64,000 bases of DNA from Streptomyces sp. 1222.5 (GCF_900105245.1 NZ_FNSZ01000001.1:310001-374000), one strand, 5' to 3'; shown: positions 18,753 to 27,568, counted from the stretch's first letter. The notes: generated from the letters alone by a model not told the origin. Made by a program: numbers and translations.

Positions 18753-19304
18753 ATGGACAACGGGCTCGCTCACGAGGGAAGCGCCTTCATCAATTTTCGA
18801 CACTACGTCCCGGATCCGAAGGAGCACGGGTTTCGGTGGGTCGATATCAAGCGGCTCCGCTTCTCCGCGGGGGCCCTGGACGATAGAGGGCTGCTTGCCG
18901 CACTGATTGGGCATGAGCAGTTCCGGGACGACTATGCAGGTGGTGGAGTGCTGCCGGGCGGGCCCAGGCATGGTCCGTATTGGCTGTGGTTGATCACTCC
19001 CGACCTCTACGGGCCCATCAGCCAGGAGAAGGCCGTGCAGGTCCTGCGGGAGTGGGTGGATCCGCTGTGGGACGTGCCCACCGAGCTGGAGGCAGATCTG
19101 CAGCGGGAGGTGTTCGACCGCCTGGCTGCAGCCGATGGCATCTACTACCTCAGCGAGCTCGGTGATGAGGCGATTCATGACTGGGGACGTGTGCACGACT
19201 ACTTCCACGAGTTCGTGCTCATCGACCGCTCGTCTGGGCAGATCACCCTCGTCGTCGCGGCCGACGACCGAGCCAACTACCGGGGCATCCGCTGCAGTGG
19301 CTGA
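18753..19304 (+). CDS. conserved hypothetical protein (possible IS passenger)
   Basis: A 183-residue soluble protein. Protein-like blocks include INFRHYVPDPKEHGFRWVDI at 11-30, HGPYWLWLITPDLYGP and a C-terminal FVLIDRSSGQITLVVAADD. I recall similar Streptomyces proteins of unknown function ending near LLVAADD, so the last 13 residues (RANYRGIRCSG-like) may be IS-derived read-through. The stop lies 2 bp from the convergent transposase stop. Start ATG 18753 lies 54 bp inside an IS-end-like motif. No function assigned. Confidence 0.65.
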   Translation: MDNGLAHEGSAFINFRHYVPDPKEHGFRWVDIKRLRFSAGALDDRGLLAALIGHEQFRDDYAGGGVLPGGPRHGPYWLWLITPDLYGPISQEKAVQVLREWVDPLWDVPTELEADLQREVFDRLAAADGIYYLSELGDEAIHDWGRVHDYFHEFVLIDRSSGQITLVVAADDRANYRGIRCSG

Positions 19305-19306
19305 TA

Positions 19307-20188
19307 TCAGTAGCGGAGCCACAGCCGAATCGCGGCAAGAGTGACCGTGCCGTGGAAGACGTAGGCCCTCTTGTCGTAGCGGGTCGCCACTGCTCTGGAG
19401 CCCTTGAGCGCATTGAAGCAACGCTCGACTTCGTTCCTCCTTTTGTAGGTTGTGCTGTCGAAGCCGGTCGGCCGCCCGCCGTGGCTACCGCGCCGTTGGC
19501 GGTTGACCTTCTGATTCTTCGGCTTGGGGATGGTGTGCTTGATCTGGCGTCGCCGCAGATAGCGGCGGTTTCCGCGGGAGCTGTACGCCTTATCGCCACA
19601 CACGTGGTCCGGTCGCGTCCGCGGGTGACCGCCAGTGGGGCGCCGGACACGAACGCGATCGAGAACCTTGATCAACTGTGGCGCGTCACCCCACTGACCG
19701 GGGGTGACCAGCACGGCCAATGGGCGGCAGCTGCCGTCACTCGCCAGGTGAATCTTCGTCGTGAGGCCACCCCGTGAACGGCCGAGCGCCTCATCGGGGC
19801 GATGTTCGGCGGGACGGCGCCAGCGCCCCAGCACCCGGGGCAAGCGGTGATGAGCCCCGGCCGCCTGCTGATGGGCGCGGCAGACCGTCGAATCCACGCT
19901 CACCACACTCCAGTCGATCTGCCCCTCGACATCGGCGTCGGCCTGGACCGTCCGCAGGAGACTCTCCCACGTGCCATCCGCGGACCACCTGCGATGCCGG
20001 TCATAGACCGTCTTCCACTTCCCGAAGCGGGTCGGAAGATCACGCCACGGCAGGCCAGTGCGCTGCCGGAACAGAATCCCGTTGATCACGCGCCGGTGAC
20101 ACTGCCAACGTCCGCCCCGTCCAAGGTTCTTGGGCAGATGCGGTTCGAGTCGAGCCCACTCGTCGTCCGATAGATCACCCCGGCCCAC
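19307..20188 (-). mobile_element. IS5-family transposase (insertion sequence)
   Basis: A 293-residue DDE transposase starting with GTG (MGRGDLSDDEWARLEPHLP). The DUF4096-like N-terminal block with GLPWRDLPTRFGKW is followed by the DDE core: Asp in VSVDSTVCRAHQ, Asp in VCGDKAYSS and Glu in RRNEVERCF. It appears full-length and in frame. The right end is recognisable as GGGCCTGTCCGACGAGTCG inverted at 20224-20242. No matching end lies just beyond the stop codon, where one would be expected; the best candidate is at 18699. Confidence 0.9.
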
Positions 20189-20223
20189 ATCAGCCGGAAC
20201 GAGCCACCGCCAGGTGAGTCACT

Positions 20224-20242
20224 CGACTCGTCGGACAGGCCC
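20224..20242 (-). repeat. right terminal inverted repeat of the IS5-family element
   Basis: Reading on the minus strand, GGGCCTGTCCGACGAGTCG, flanked outside by CTAGG. It lies 36 bp upstream of the transposase start, the normal distance for such elements, and its first 12 bases match the motif at 16258. Confidence 0.6.
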
Positions 20243-20245
20243 TAG

Positions 20246-20369
20246 GCCGCGGAGATAGGGCGGAGCCAAGCAGCGGATCGCGGTTCCACACGCTCACGTC
20301 CACCAGGTCTGCGATGGGCTGCGTCAGATCCACCGCCCGCGCCGACGCCGACAGACCGACGACGGTCAT
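20246..20369 (-). pseudogene. gene fragment truncated at the IS right end
   Basis: A minus-strand frame starting at ATG 20369 (MTVVGLSASARAVDLTQPIA, then DLVDVSVWNRDPLLG) is protein-like and runs straight into the IS end at 20246. It could be the 5' end of a gene interrupted by the insertion. I do not recognise it, and no matching remainder is evident on the far side. Confidence 0.3.
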
Positions 20370-20496
20370 GGTAGACAGGCCCACTCATCACCGCCCAACC
20401 GAACAGTGCCGGACCTTATCGACGGGAACTATCACCGCCCTGGCATGCTGAGCGGCCAGCAGCCCCGGCAAGGCCGTCCGAAAGCAAGGAACCGAG

Positions 20497-21237
20497 TTGA
20501 GATCTGCCCTGTTGGCAGCGTGTGCCGTCACCATGCTCACTGCGTGCGCCGCGCAGGAGCAGTCGCCGCTCCGCACCAGCGACGCCCAGAAGCCATCGCC
20601 TTCGCTTCCGGCTACGCCCAGGTGCCAGGCGGACGGTTTCACCTGGCAGTCGGTTGTCCACCGAACAGCCCTGATCGGACTCTCCGATGCCAAGGAGATC
20701 CAGATACCGGCACATGGCTCGGCTTCTCCCCCCAAGCCGAAGTTGATCCGCACGCTGTCGGCCAGCATCTCGCCCACAGCCGTCGAAGCGGGGGTGCGCT
20801 CTACCGACGCACTGGCATCGTTGGAGGACAAGACTTCGGAGATGCTGGAACCGATCAATTCCCGCGTCGCCCTCCACGATCCGGCCGAACTCACGACGTC
20901 GAAAATGATCAACGACTCCGATGCCACGGTCAGGGGCCGGTTCGTCGAGGCCGTGGGCCTCAGACTCGTGACGGGGACGTTCACGGTCACCTGCACGGGT
21001 GGCACGGTCCACGGGACGGTCACCACCTGGGGAAGGGGCCGCAGCTACGAGAGCCTCCGATGCGGAATCAAGGACCATCTGTCGGGCATAGGTCGGGAAG
21101 CCGAACGGAAAGCCTGTACGGATAGGAGGGCCGTCAACCAGACGGCCTTTGCAGCGCGCCGGCGGGCCGGTGCCGCGGCCGTGTTCTCAAGCGTCGATGG
21201 CTCGGGGCGGCGACGGTTGTACTCGGACCGGCCGTGA
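20497..21237 (+). CDS. putative lipoprotein of unknown function
   Basis: A 246-residue predicted lipoprotein. The TTG start at 20497 has AAGGA 6 nt upstream. It gives a signal peptide with an LTAC lipobox (Cys near 17), so the protein should be anchored to the outer face of the membrane. The mature part has a Ser/Pro-rich linker and then mixed sequence with two Cys (TVTCTGG and SLRCGI) that could form a disulfide. The last 35 or so residues are Arg-rich and less protein-like, hinting that the original stop may have been lost. No family recognised. Confidence 0.6.
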   Translation: MRSALLAACAVTMLTACAAQEQSPLRTSDAQKPSPSLPATPRCQADGFTWQSVVHRTALIGLSDAKEIQIPAHGSASPPKPKLIRTLSASISPTAVEAGVRSTDALASLEDKTSEMLEPINSRVALHDPAELTTSKMINDSDATVRGRFVEAVGLRLVTGTFTVTCTGGTVHGTVTTWGRGRSYESLRCGIKDHLSGIGREAERKACTDRRAVNQTAFAARRRAGAAAVFSSVDGSGRRRLYSDRP

Positions 21238-21761
21238 CCGCCGCGCGGCGTGCGGCCATAGAAGACTGCTGCTGTCAGGCAACAGGTACCCGGAGAGCGC
21301 GCAGAGCCGGTCACCGCGGCGGCGGCCCGCCTGACGGCAGGAACGCGCGGGGTCATTGGTGGCGAAGGCGAGGGCCCAGTGACGGCGGTGGCCGCAGACA
21401 GGGCCAGGAAGGCCGCCGGAGGAGCCAGCCGGTCACTGCCTGCACGGACGACGGAGCAGCCGCAGGGCTTTTGAAGGACACCGAGATCGAGATCGACCGC
21501 CGTTCGGAGTCTTCAGACTTCGCGTCTTCGGAACGCAGACTCCAGCGACTCTCCATGTCCGTCAGATTGGTGCAGGGCCGAGATGAAGTGCGGCCAACGG
21601 CGGCAGCCGTCGGCGCATCTGGCACCATCGAGTCCCGCCCCGGGACCCAACCTCCGAGCACGCGACGCGGCCATGAGACAGGACCCGGCTAAGGGTTTTC
21701 CACCTGATGGATCCGGGCTCTCATCGCCGCCCGGCGCGGCAACTTCGACGGAGTCCAAGCC
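21238..21761. other. intergenic region
   Basis: About 520 bp between convergent genes. Frames are low-complexity with no recognisable domain; no strong hairpin seen. Confidence 0.4.
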
Positions 21762-22214
21762 CTACCACGCCGGGCGGGGGTCCCGGAGCTCCGGCGGCGT
21801 CTGCTTGGGCAGTCGCTGGTGAGCGTCAGTGCGCAGCAGAATCCCGGGGCTCGGCACGAACTCGTCGGTCGGCGGTGCAGGCTCGTGAAAACGCTCCGTG
21901 CGCGGCAACGCCACCTCCACCAGCTTGCCGTCGTGGAACATCCACAGGCCGAAACAGTCGTCGTCCTGGTCGCGGATCAGCACCTGCACCCCGTGCGGAT
22001 TCGGCCAGGGCAGCGCCTGCAGATCTGCGAGGAGCCCGGAACGTCCATGGGCTTTGTCGAACTCGAGCGCCCAGCCGTAGCCGAAGCCGCCGTCCTGGCC
22101 CTGCACAGGTTCGAACCGCCCCCGCCAGCTCCGGCCGGGGTCCTCGCGGGTCAGCGGTTCCATCACGTCGTCACTGTAGGGGGCCAGCACGATGACGTCT
22201 GCGGCTCTGCTCAT
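21762..22214 (-). CDS. small hypothetical protein, last gene of the MATE operon
   Basis: A 150-residue soluble protein whose ATG overlaps the stop codon of the dienelactone-hydrolase-like gene (ATGA), so it is translationally coupled. Recognisable but unassigned blocks are GFGYGWALEFDKAHGRSGLL and FGLWMFHDGKLVEVALPR, resembling a small beta-rich fold. The C-terminus is Pro/Arg-rich. Co-expression with an efflux pump and a hydrolase under a PadR regulator suggests a role in the same stress response, but this is only context. Confidence 0.6.
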   Translation of the reverse strand: MSRAADVIVLAPYSDDVMEPLTREDPGRSWRGRFEPVQGQDGGFGYGWALEFDKAHGRSGLLADLQALPWPNPHGVQVLIRDQDDDCFGLWMFHDGKLVEVALPRTERFHEPAPPTDEFVPSPGILLRTDAHQRLPKQTPPELRDPRPAW

Positions 22215-22975
22215 GGCGAGATGGGACCACGCACCGTACCCACCCGACAACCTCTGTTACGCGGCAGGCACTCGGCGAGCAGGTCGAGGACGTCACGCCA
22301 GGCTCGCTGTGCGTGCTGTGGGTGGTAACCGACTCCGGGGACCACGGCGTGGTCGACCGGTGGGTGGTGGAAGGCGTGCAAGGCGCCGCCATAGACGACG
22401 AGGCGCCAGTCGACGGCTGCGGCCTGCATCTCCGCGGCGAATGACTCCCGTTGCGCGCGTGGCATGATCGGGTCTTCCGAACCCACTCCGGCCCACACGG
22501 GGCAGCGGATGCGCGCCGTCTCGCCCGGCCGGCCCGTGGTCAGGGCATTGACCGTCCCGATCGCGCGCAGGTTGACGCCGGCACGTCCGAGTTCCAGCGC
22601 GATGGCGCCCCCAGTGCCGTAGCCGACGGCGGCGATCTGGTCGGGGTCGGTCCGCGGCTCGGCGCGGATCACGTCGAGCGCCGCGTGGCCGATGCCTCGC
22701 ATGCGGTCGGGGTCGGCGAGCAACGGCATGCAACGGGCGAGCATCTCCTCGGGGTCTTCCAGGTAGCGACCGCCGTGGAGATCGAAGGCCAGTGCCACGT
22801 ATCCCAGCTCGGCGAGCGCATCGGCCCGGCGGCGCTCGACGTCGCTGAGCCCCATCCCTTCGGGCCCGACCAGAACCGCGGGCCGACGGTCGAAACCGGC
22901 CGGAAGTGCGAGGTGTCCGATCATTGTCAGGCCGTCGGCCAGGTATTGGACCGGGCGCGTTGTCATCGTCCTCAT
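22211..22975 (-). CDS. dienelactone hydrolase-like protein lacking the usual nucleophile
   Basis: A 254-residue alpha/beta hydrolase of the dienelactone-hydrolase type. The catalytic Glu region (GPEGMGL, Glu39), acid (GSEDPIMP) and His (GGALHAFHHP) are present. The nucleophile motif, normally GYCFGG, reads GYGTGG: residue 120, usually Cys (or Ser), is Gly. If the sequence is right, classical hydrolysis should be impaired. The start ATG at 22975 overlaps the MATE gene's stop (ATGA), and the stop overlaps the next gene's start, so the three genes form one coupled operon. It may have become a binding protein. Confidence 0.8.
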   Translation of the reverse strand: MRTMTTRPVQYLADGLTMIGHLALPAGFDRRPAVLVGPEGMGLSDVERRRADALAELGYVALAFDLHGGRYLEDPEEMLARCMPLLADPDRMRGIGHAALDVIRAEPRTDPDQIAAVGYGTGGAIALELGRAGVNLRAIGTVNALTTGRPGETARIRCPVWAGVGSEDPIMPRAQRESFAAEMQAAAVDWRLVVYGGALHAFHHPPVDHAVVPGVGYHPQHAQRAWRDVLDLLAECLPRNRGCRVGTVRGPISP

Positions 22976-24471
22976 GCGCTGCGACTGTAGTGATCGACGG
23001 CCCTGATAGGGCCAGGGTTCTGCCACTGGCAGACGGGGCGAACGCATCGCGTCCCAGCGTCCCCTGAGAACCCGAGATCGGAGCGGAGTTCACAGGGTAG
23101 GTCGGGTGTCGGCGTGGTGCTGTCCGGGACCGAGGATTTCGGTCTGCTTGCCTCGCTCCCTGCGGTTCCACGCGGTGGCGTGTGCCGGTACAAGCGGAGG
23201 ACGGCCATGCACTGCAGCGCCATTGACAGCGCCATGGCCCAGCAGATGCCTGCCAGACCCGATCCCGACATGCCGTAGGCGAGCGCCAGTTGCAGCGCCA
23301 CCCCGCCAGACGTGATGCGGGCGAGAGCCGGGCTACTGCCGCTGCCCTCGAAGACTCCGCCGAGGGCGATGAAGCACGCCAGCAGTAGGAGGTAGGGTCC
23401 AATGCCGCGCAGATAGAGCGCTCCGGCTTCGACCACCGGGCCCTCGGCACCGAATACCCGCATGATCCACGGTCCGGCGGCGAGCAGTGCCAGGGCGGCC
23501 GTGAGTCCCAGCCCTCCGGCGAGGGCCAGTGCCTGGTGTCCGATGCTGCGCCGCTCGTCCCGCCCGGCACCGAGCAGATGCGCGGTATGGATGGCGGCAG
23601 CCTGGCGTACCGAATAGAAGGCCATGGTCGCGACGTACATCGCTTTGGTCGCGATCCCGTAGGCGGCGACGTCGCTCACGCCGATGTGGGCGACGACCGC
23701 GACCAGCGCGAGTGACCCCGCCATCCTGATGAGGAAGTCGGCAGACATCGGCAGACCGGTCGCAGCGGTTCTGCGCACGTCGGTGATGAGCTTGCCGGCT
23801 TGGGGTGAGGTCTCGCTCGCGGCCTGCCGCAGTGTGCCGTTGCGGTGCAGAACGAGGAGACCACAGGTGAGTGCGGCTGCCCGCCCCAGCACGGTGGAGA
23901 TCGCAGCCCCGCGCACTCCGAGTCCCAGACCGAGAACAAGGACGGGATCCAGTCCGAGTACCAGCGCGTTCGCCACCACTGACAGTTTCATCGGGGTACG
24001 AGTGTCGCCGGTGCCCTTGAGGATGCCGTCAACGACGTTGGTGGCGAAGAACACCGCGACGCCGGGAAACGCGATCGAGAGGTAGTCGCCGGCGAGGGAC
24101 AGAGAAGGGCCGTGGCCGCCCAGCACGAGTCGAGCCAGCGGCTCGCGGAACAGGTATCCGCCGATGGCGATCGGGGGTGTGACAAGTGCCCAGAGCGCCC
24201 AGCCGCCGCGTACGGCCGAACGTATCGCCGCCGGATCTCGCGCACCCCTGGCACGCGCGACCAGCACGGTCGTGCCGGAGCCGGCGATGAGGATGACGCC
24301 CAGCAGGAGGTTCTCGACGTTGGTGGCGACCGCCACCGCGGCGACCGCGTCCCCGCCGAGTCGGGCGACCCAGAGCATGTTGATGATCCCGGCTGTGACC
24401 CCGGCGAGGAGCTCGAAGTAGACCGGATAGGCAAGCGAGATCAGCTTGCGACGGTGTTCCGTTGCACCCAT
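22972..24471 (-). CDS. MATE-family multidrug efflux protein
   Basis: A 499-residue, 12-helix membrane protein of the MATE family (Na+ or H+ driven export of drugs and metabolites). Typical blocks: SLAYPVYFELLAGVTAGIIN in helix 1, ARLGGDAVAAVAVATNV in helix 2, FPGVAVFFATNVVDGILKGT and GTGDTRTPMKLSVVANALV. The start at 24471 has GGGGGACC upstream; upstream in-frame codons run into the palindrome. The C-terminal 70 residues beyond the last helix are low-complexity. It is the first gene of an operon driven from the region of the 41-bp palindrome and divergent from padR. Confidence 0.88.
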   Translation of the reverse strand: MGATEHRRKLISLAYPVYFELLAGVTAGIINMLWVARLGGDAVAAVAVATNVENLLLGVILIAGSGTTVLVARARGARDPAAIRSAVRGGWALWALVTPPIAIGGYLFREPLARLVLGGHGPSLSLAGDYLSIAFPGVAVFFATNVVDGILKGTGDTRTPMKLSVVANALVLGLDPVLVLGLGLGVRGAAISTVLGRAAALTCGLLVLHRNGTLRQAASETSPQAGKLITDVRRTAATGLPMSADFLIRMAGSLALVAVVAHIGVSDVAAYGIATKAMYVATMAFYSVRQAAAIHTAHLLGAGRDERRSIGHQALALAGGLGLTAALALLAAGPWIMRVFGAEGPVVEAGALYLRGIGPYLLLLACFIALGGVFEGSGSSPALARITSGGVALQLALAYGMSGSGLAGICWAMALSMALQCMAVLRLYRHTPPRGTAGSEASRPKSSVPDSTTPTPDLPCELRSDLGFSGDAGTRCVRPVCQWQNPGPIRAVDHYSRSA

Positions 24472-24482
24472 GGCAGGTCCCC

Positions 24483-24523
24483 CTCTTTTCGCTGTACCTC
24501 GAATCGAGGTACAGCGAAAAGAG
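24483..24523. promoter_or_regulatory. 41-bp perfect palindrome, probable PadR operator
   Basis: Arms CTCTTTTCGCTGTACCTCGA and its exact reverse complement are separated by a single A. The core GTACCTCGA-A-TCGAGGTAC lies between the divergent MATE and PadR genes. PadR proteins typically bind long dyads in shared promoters, so it is the obvious autoregulatory and operon operator. It sits only 12 bp upstream of the MATE start, overlapping the transcription start region. Confidence 0.82.
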
Positions 24524-24581
24524 ATAACATGACGGAGCGGAGGGAACAAGCCCACGGACGAGCGAACCAGGAGATCGGTGC

Positions 24582-25106
24582 ATGCTGGAGCTGTCGATTC
24601 TCGGCTTCCTCTACGAGGAGCCCCTGCACGGCTACGAGCTGAAGGCACGCATCCAAGCCCTCAGCGGCCACATCCGTCCGGTCAGCGACGGCGCGCTCTA
24701 TCCAGCCATCGCACGGCTGGCGAAGGCAGCCCTCCTCGAGCAACGCACCGAACCCGGCAGCGGTGCCGCACATCGCCGGATCCTGTCCCTCACGGAGACA
24801 GGCCGGACCGAACTGCTGGCTCGCCTGAGGAACCCCAAAGACACAGAAATCACCGACGGGCAACGCTTCTTCACACTGCTGGCATTCTTGCGCCACCTGC
24901 CGGACCGCGCCGAGCAGGCCGCCGTTCTCCGACGCCGTCAGTCCTTCCTCGACACCCCGTCAAGCTTCTTCTACCGCGATGGCGAGCCGGTTCGAGCCGA
25001 GGAAGCACCGGACGTGTTCCGGCAGGGCATGCTGCGCATCGCGCGTGCCACCGGAGCCGAGGAGAGGGCGTGGCTGGACGAGGCGATCCGTAGCTTGGAA
25101 ACCTGA
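24582..25106 (+). CDS. PadR family transcriptional regulator
   Basis: A 174-residue PadR-type repressor. The winged helix is clear at 1-85 (ELSILGFLYEEPLHGYELKA and VSDGALYPAIARLAKAALLE) with the conserved YPA motif, followed by a C-terminal helical dimerisation domain (FFTLLAFLRHLPDRAEQAAVL). It is divergent from the MATE operon with a perfect palindrome between them. Members sense phenolic or drug-like ligands. This gene probably represses the MATE/hydrolase operon and itself. Confidence 0.9.
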   Translation: MLELSILGFLYEEPLHGYELKARIQALSGHIRPVSDGALYPAIARLAKAALLEQRTEPGSGAAHRRILSLTETGRTELLARLRNPKDTEITDGQRFFTLLAFLRHLPDRAEQAAVLRRRQSFLDTPSSFFYRDGEPVRAEEAPDVFRQGMLRIARATGAEERAWLDEAIRSLET

Positions 25107-25324
25107 GCGAGAGCCGGCCGCTGCGGCCACGGCACAAAAGAGACGGGCTTTCACCCGGGAGAGCCTCCACGATGCTCCTGGGTTCTCGCCGACGCAGCAC
25201 ACCGAGAGCAGGCGAAGGGGACGCGGCCGGTCAGACCCACGCCTAGGGGGATATGACAGCCCTTAGGGCAGTGGCCTGCACACGTCTGGGCCTCCATATG
25301 GAGGTTCGGATGTCATGCAGTCAA

Positions 25325-25837
25325 TCAGCAGTCGTCGCCGCCTTCTTGCCTCGTTCCTACCTCCGAAGCGGAGAGCAAGGCGTCCAAAGCCGCTCGGGCC
25401 TCGGCAATTCGGTTACGCCACTTGTCGCCTCGCAGGGCCGCAGTGTCCCACTCAACTACCGGTTCGGCGCCTGTCGTGCAGTAGCCATACACCTGATGGG
25501 CCACCCGGCTGGTGAGGAGTTCGTCGTAGTGGAACGTGCCCTCGAAAGCTGCCCAGGCCACTGCCCGCGTGTCTGCGCAGACACGCCGCAGTACTGCTCC
25601 CGTGTACTCGCGCAGATCGAGCGAGACGTCAGAGAAGTCAAGGTCGTATGACACTAGACCGAGTCGCTCGATGGCCTTTGGTTGCCCCAACAGAGGGAAA
25701 GACAGGAAGGCGTCAGGGACCATCCCGGCGAGGTGAAAGGCCTCCTCCGGCAACGGGGTGTTGCCAGAGCCGATGACGAAGACGTTCACCGAGGCCGGAC
25801 CTCGCCAGCACAGCAAATCCCTTATCTCAGCAGCCAT
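25325..25837 (-). CDS. hypothetical protein
   Basis: A 170-residue soluble protein starting at ATG 25837 (GGGACGGG just upstream; in-frame codons to 25921 are Gly/Arg-rich and unlikely). Blocks such as ASVNVFVIGSGNTPLPEEAF, SYDLDFSDVSLDLREYTGAV and YGYCTTGAEPVVEWD do not match a family I recognise. It lies 144 bp downstream of the DUF2267 genes and may be the last gene of that Hsp18 operon. Confidence 0.55.
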   Translation of the reverse strand: MAAEIRDLLCWRGPASVNVFVIGSGNTPLPEEAFHLAGMVPDAFLSFPLLGQPKAIERLGLVSYDLDFSDVSLDLREYTGAVLRRVCADTRAVAWAAFEGTFHYDELLTSRVAHQVYGYCTTGAEPVVEWDTAALRGDKWRNRIAEARAALDALLSASEVGTRQEGGDDC

Positions 25838-25981
25838 CGTCCCGTCCCCTCCAACGGTATACGTCGGCGAACAGAGGGGACCCACCCGCCGGCCACTGCC
25901 GCTCCCCGCTCCGTCGCTCACGCCGGTAGCAGCCCACGCCGCAACCGATCGACGTCCCAGGCGTACAGGATTCCGCGGCCG

Positions 25982-26419
25982 CTACAGGGCTGGGGTGAGT
26001 TGGGCCTGGCCGAAGAGCAGAGCATAGCCGGTGGGAAGCTGCTGCAGGATTCGGGTGAGGAGGTCGGGGCCGGCGAGGGTAGCCACAGTTGTGAGGACGG
26101 ATCCGGTGTCCCAGCGGGTGGTGGCGAGGGAAGCACCGGCTTGTGTGGCGAGGTCCTTGACGAAGGCCCAGCCGGTCAAGGGCTGGAGGGTGGGGATCTG
26201 TGCGGAGAGGATGCGTGCGGCTTCCAGGGGAAGGCGGGCAGCGAGCTCGACGCGTTCGTCGCCCGTCAGCTGGCGTCCGAGGCCCGCGAGGACGAGGCGG
26301 ACGGCTTCTTCGGCTCTCTCCCGGGTGGGGTAGGCCCCTTCGTAGCGGACCTTCTCCAGCATCTGCTCGTAGGTGCTGGTGGAGTTGTGCTGCAGCGGTG
26401 CATGCAGGTCGGTCGTCAC
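25982..26419 (-). CDS. DUF2267 domain protein
   Basis: A 145-residue helical protein of the DUF2267 group, often found in stress or photosensory clusters. Start taken as GTG 26419 (AAAGGCAG upstream); an ATG at 26503 would add 28 low-complexity residues. Core blocks: YEQMLEKVRYEGAYPTRERA, LARLPLEAARILSAQ-like, then LLTRILQQLPTGYALLFGQAQ. The ending parallels its neighbour 26517-26924, so the two are paralogues. Cellular role unknown; it lies in a series of genes downstream of the Hsp18 promoter. Confidence 0.78.
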   Translation of the reverse strand: MTTDLHAPLQHNSTSTYEQMLEKVRYEGAYPTRERAEEAVRLVLAGLGRQLTGDERVELAARLPLEAARILSAQIPTLQPLTGWAFVKDLATQAGASLATTRWDTGSVLTTVATLAGPDLLTRILQQLPTGYALLFGQAQLTPAL

Positions 26420-26516
26420 TGCAGTGGCTGCCTTTCGTGTTTCGGTCGCGGGGGCCCGGTAGGACGGGAGGGCGGCGGCACTCCCGTGCGGGTCCGCGGG
26501 CATCCGGTGAGTGTGA

Positions 26517-26924
26517 TCAGTCGGGTTGGGGGTGGCCGAAGAGGAGGTCGTAGCCCGCGGGGAGCTGGAGCAGGATCTTCGACATGAGGTCGTCGCCGGC
26601 CGCGTCGGCGACCGTGCTGAGCACGGCGCTGACGTCCCAGGCGGCGGTCTGCTCGGTGGCCCCTTCGATCCAGGCCGCCGTCGCCCTGACGAACCTCTCC
26701 GGGGAGAGGGGTTCGGTTGCCTGCAGCGGGTTGAGGAGGATCAGGGCGAAACCGTCCGGCAGGCGAGCCGCCAGCTGGGCGCGCACCTCGCCCACCAGAT
26801 GTGCGCCCAGCAGGGCCAGCACGACGCGGGCCGCTCGGTCGGCTTCCTGTCGGTTGGTGTACTCGCCGCGTTCGGTCACGCGGTCGAGGAACGCTTCCAT
26901 TCGCAAGGTCACATCGACCGCCAC
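26517..26924 (-). CDS. DUF2267 domain protein (paralogue)
   Basis: A 135-residue DUF2267 protein: MEAFLDRVTERGEYTNRQEA, ARVVLALLGAHLVGEVRAQL, LPDGFALILLNP, and a C-terminal LMSKILLQLPAGYDLLFGHPQ matching the end of the downstream paralogue. It lies 86 bp after the Hsp18 gene on the same strand and is probably part of the RheA-controlled transcript, suggesting a heat or stress role. Mechanism unknown for the family. Confidence 0.8.
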   Translation of the reverse strand: MAVDVTLRMEAFLDRVTERGEYTNRQEADRAARVVLALLGAHLVGEVRAQLAARLPDGFALILLNPLQATEPLSPERFVRATAAWIEGATEQTAAWDVSAVLSTVADAAGDDLMSKILLQLPAGYDLLFGHPQPD

Positions 26925-27010
26925 CTTTCCTCAGCCCGTGGAGCGGAGGACGGGCGAAGAGAGCGAGGCGCCCGTCCTGCGCTGCTGCTCGGCCTGCTGT
27001 CGCCGATGGC

Positions 27011-27442
27011 TCAGCCGGAGATTTCCCTGCGGTCCGATCCCCCGCCGACAGCGATCTTGCGGGGCTTGGCCCGCTCGGCGATCGGGATACGCAGGGTCAG
27101 CACGCCGGCGTCGTAGTCGGCCTTGATCCGCTCGGTGTCGAGCGTGTCCGCCAGCACGATCTGGCGGGAGAAGACGCCCAGCGGCCGCTCGGACAGTTCC
27201 ATCTGCACGTCGTCGGACTTCGCCACCGGCCGGCGCTCGGCCCTCACGGTCAGCATATTGCGTTCGACGTCGATGTCGATCGCCTCGGCGCTGACGCCGG
27301 GAAGGTCGAAGACCACGACGTACGCGTCGCCCTCACGGTAGGCGTCCATCGCCATCGCCGACGGCCGCGACCACGTCCCCGGGCCCACCAGCTGCTGAGC
27401 CAGACGGTCCAGCTCACGGAAGGGGTCAGTGCGCATCAACAT
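27011..27442 (-). CDS. hsp18: small heat-shock protein Hsp18 (Hsp20/alpha-crystallin)
   Basis: A 143-residue ATP-independent chaperone that holds unfolding proteins. The N-terminus ([16 protein letters not shown]) and alpha-crystallin domain (about 30-130: [68 protein letters not shown]) are complete. The conserved GVLTL motif is present. The gene is divergent from rheA, and the shared promoter carries a perfect RheA operator, TGTCATC-N5-GATGACA, as described for hsp18 of Streptomyces albus. Heat induction is therefore expected. DUF2267 genes follow. Confidence 0.93.
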   Translation of the reverse strand: MLMRTDPFRELDRLAQQLVGPGTWSRPSAMAMDAYREGDAYVVVFDLPGVSAEAIDIDVERNMLTVRAERRPVAKSDDVQMELSERPLGVFSRQIVLADTLDTERIKADYDAGVLTLRIPIAERAKPRKIAVGGGSDRREISG

Positions 27443-27507
27443 CGGAAAACACCTCCAGCAGGTTCAGGCAGTTGCTGCCAATGCGCCTCACGGAAACCGT
27501 TGTAACA

Positions 27508-27526
27508 TGTCATCCAATGGATGACA
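27508..27526. promoter_or_regulatory. RheA operator TGTCATC-N5-GATGACA
   Basis: TGTCATC at 27508-27514, CAATG spacer, GATGACA at 27520-27526. This exactly matches the inverted repeat reported as the RheA target in front of hsp18 and rheA in S. albus. It lies midway between the divergent hsp18 and rheA genes and should repress both at normal temperature. Confidence 0.9.
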
Positions 27527-27568
27527 ACCTCGACGTCATCCAGGCGACGACCACAGAAGGAGGTGCCC

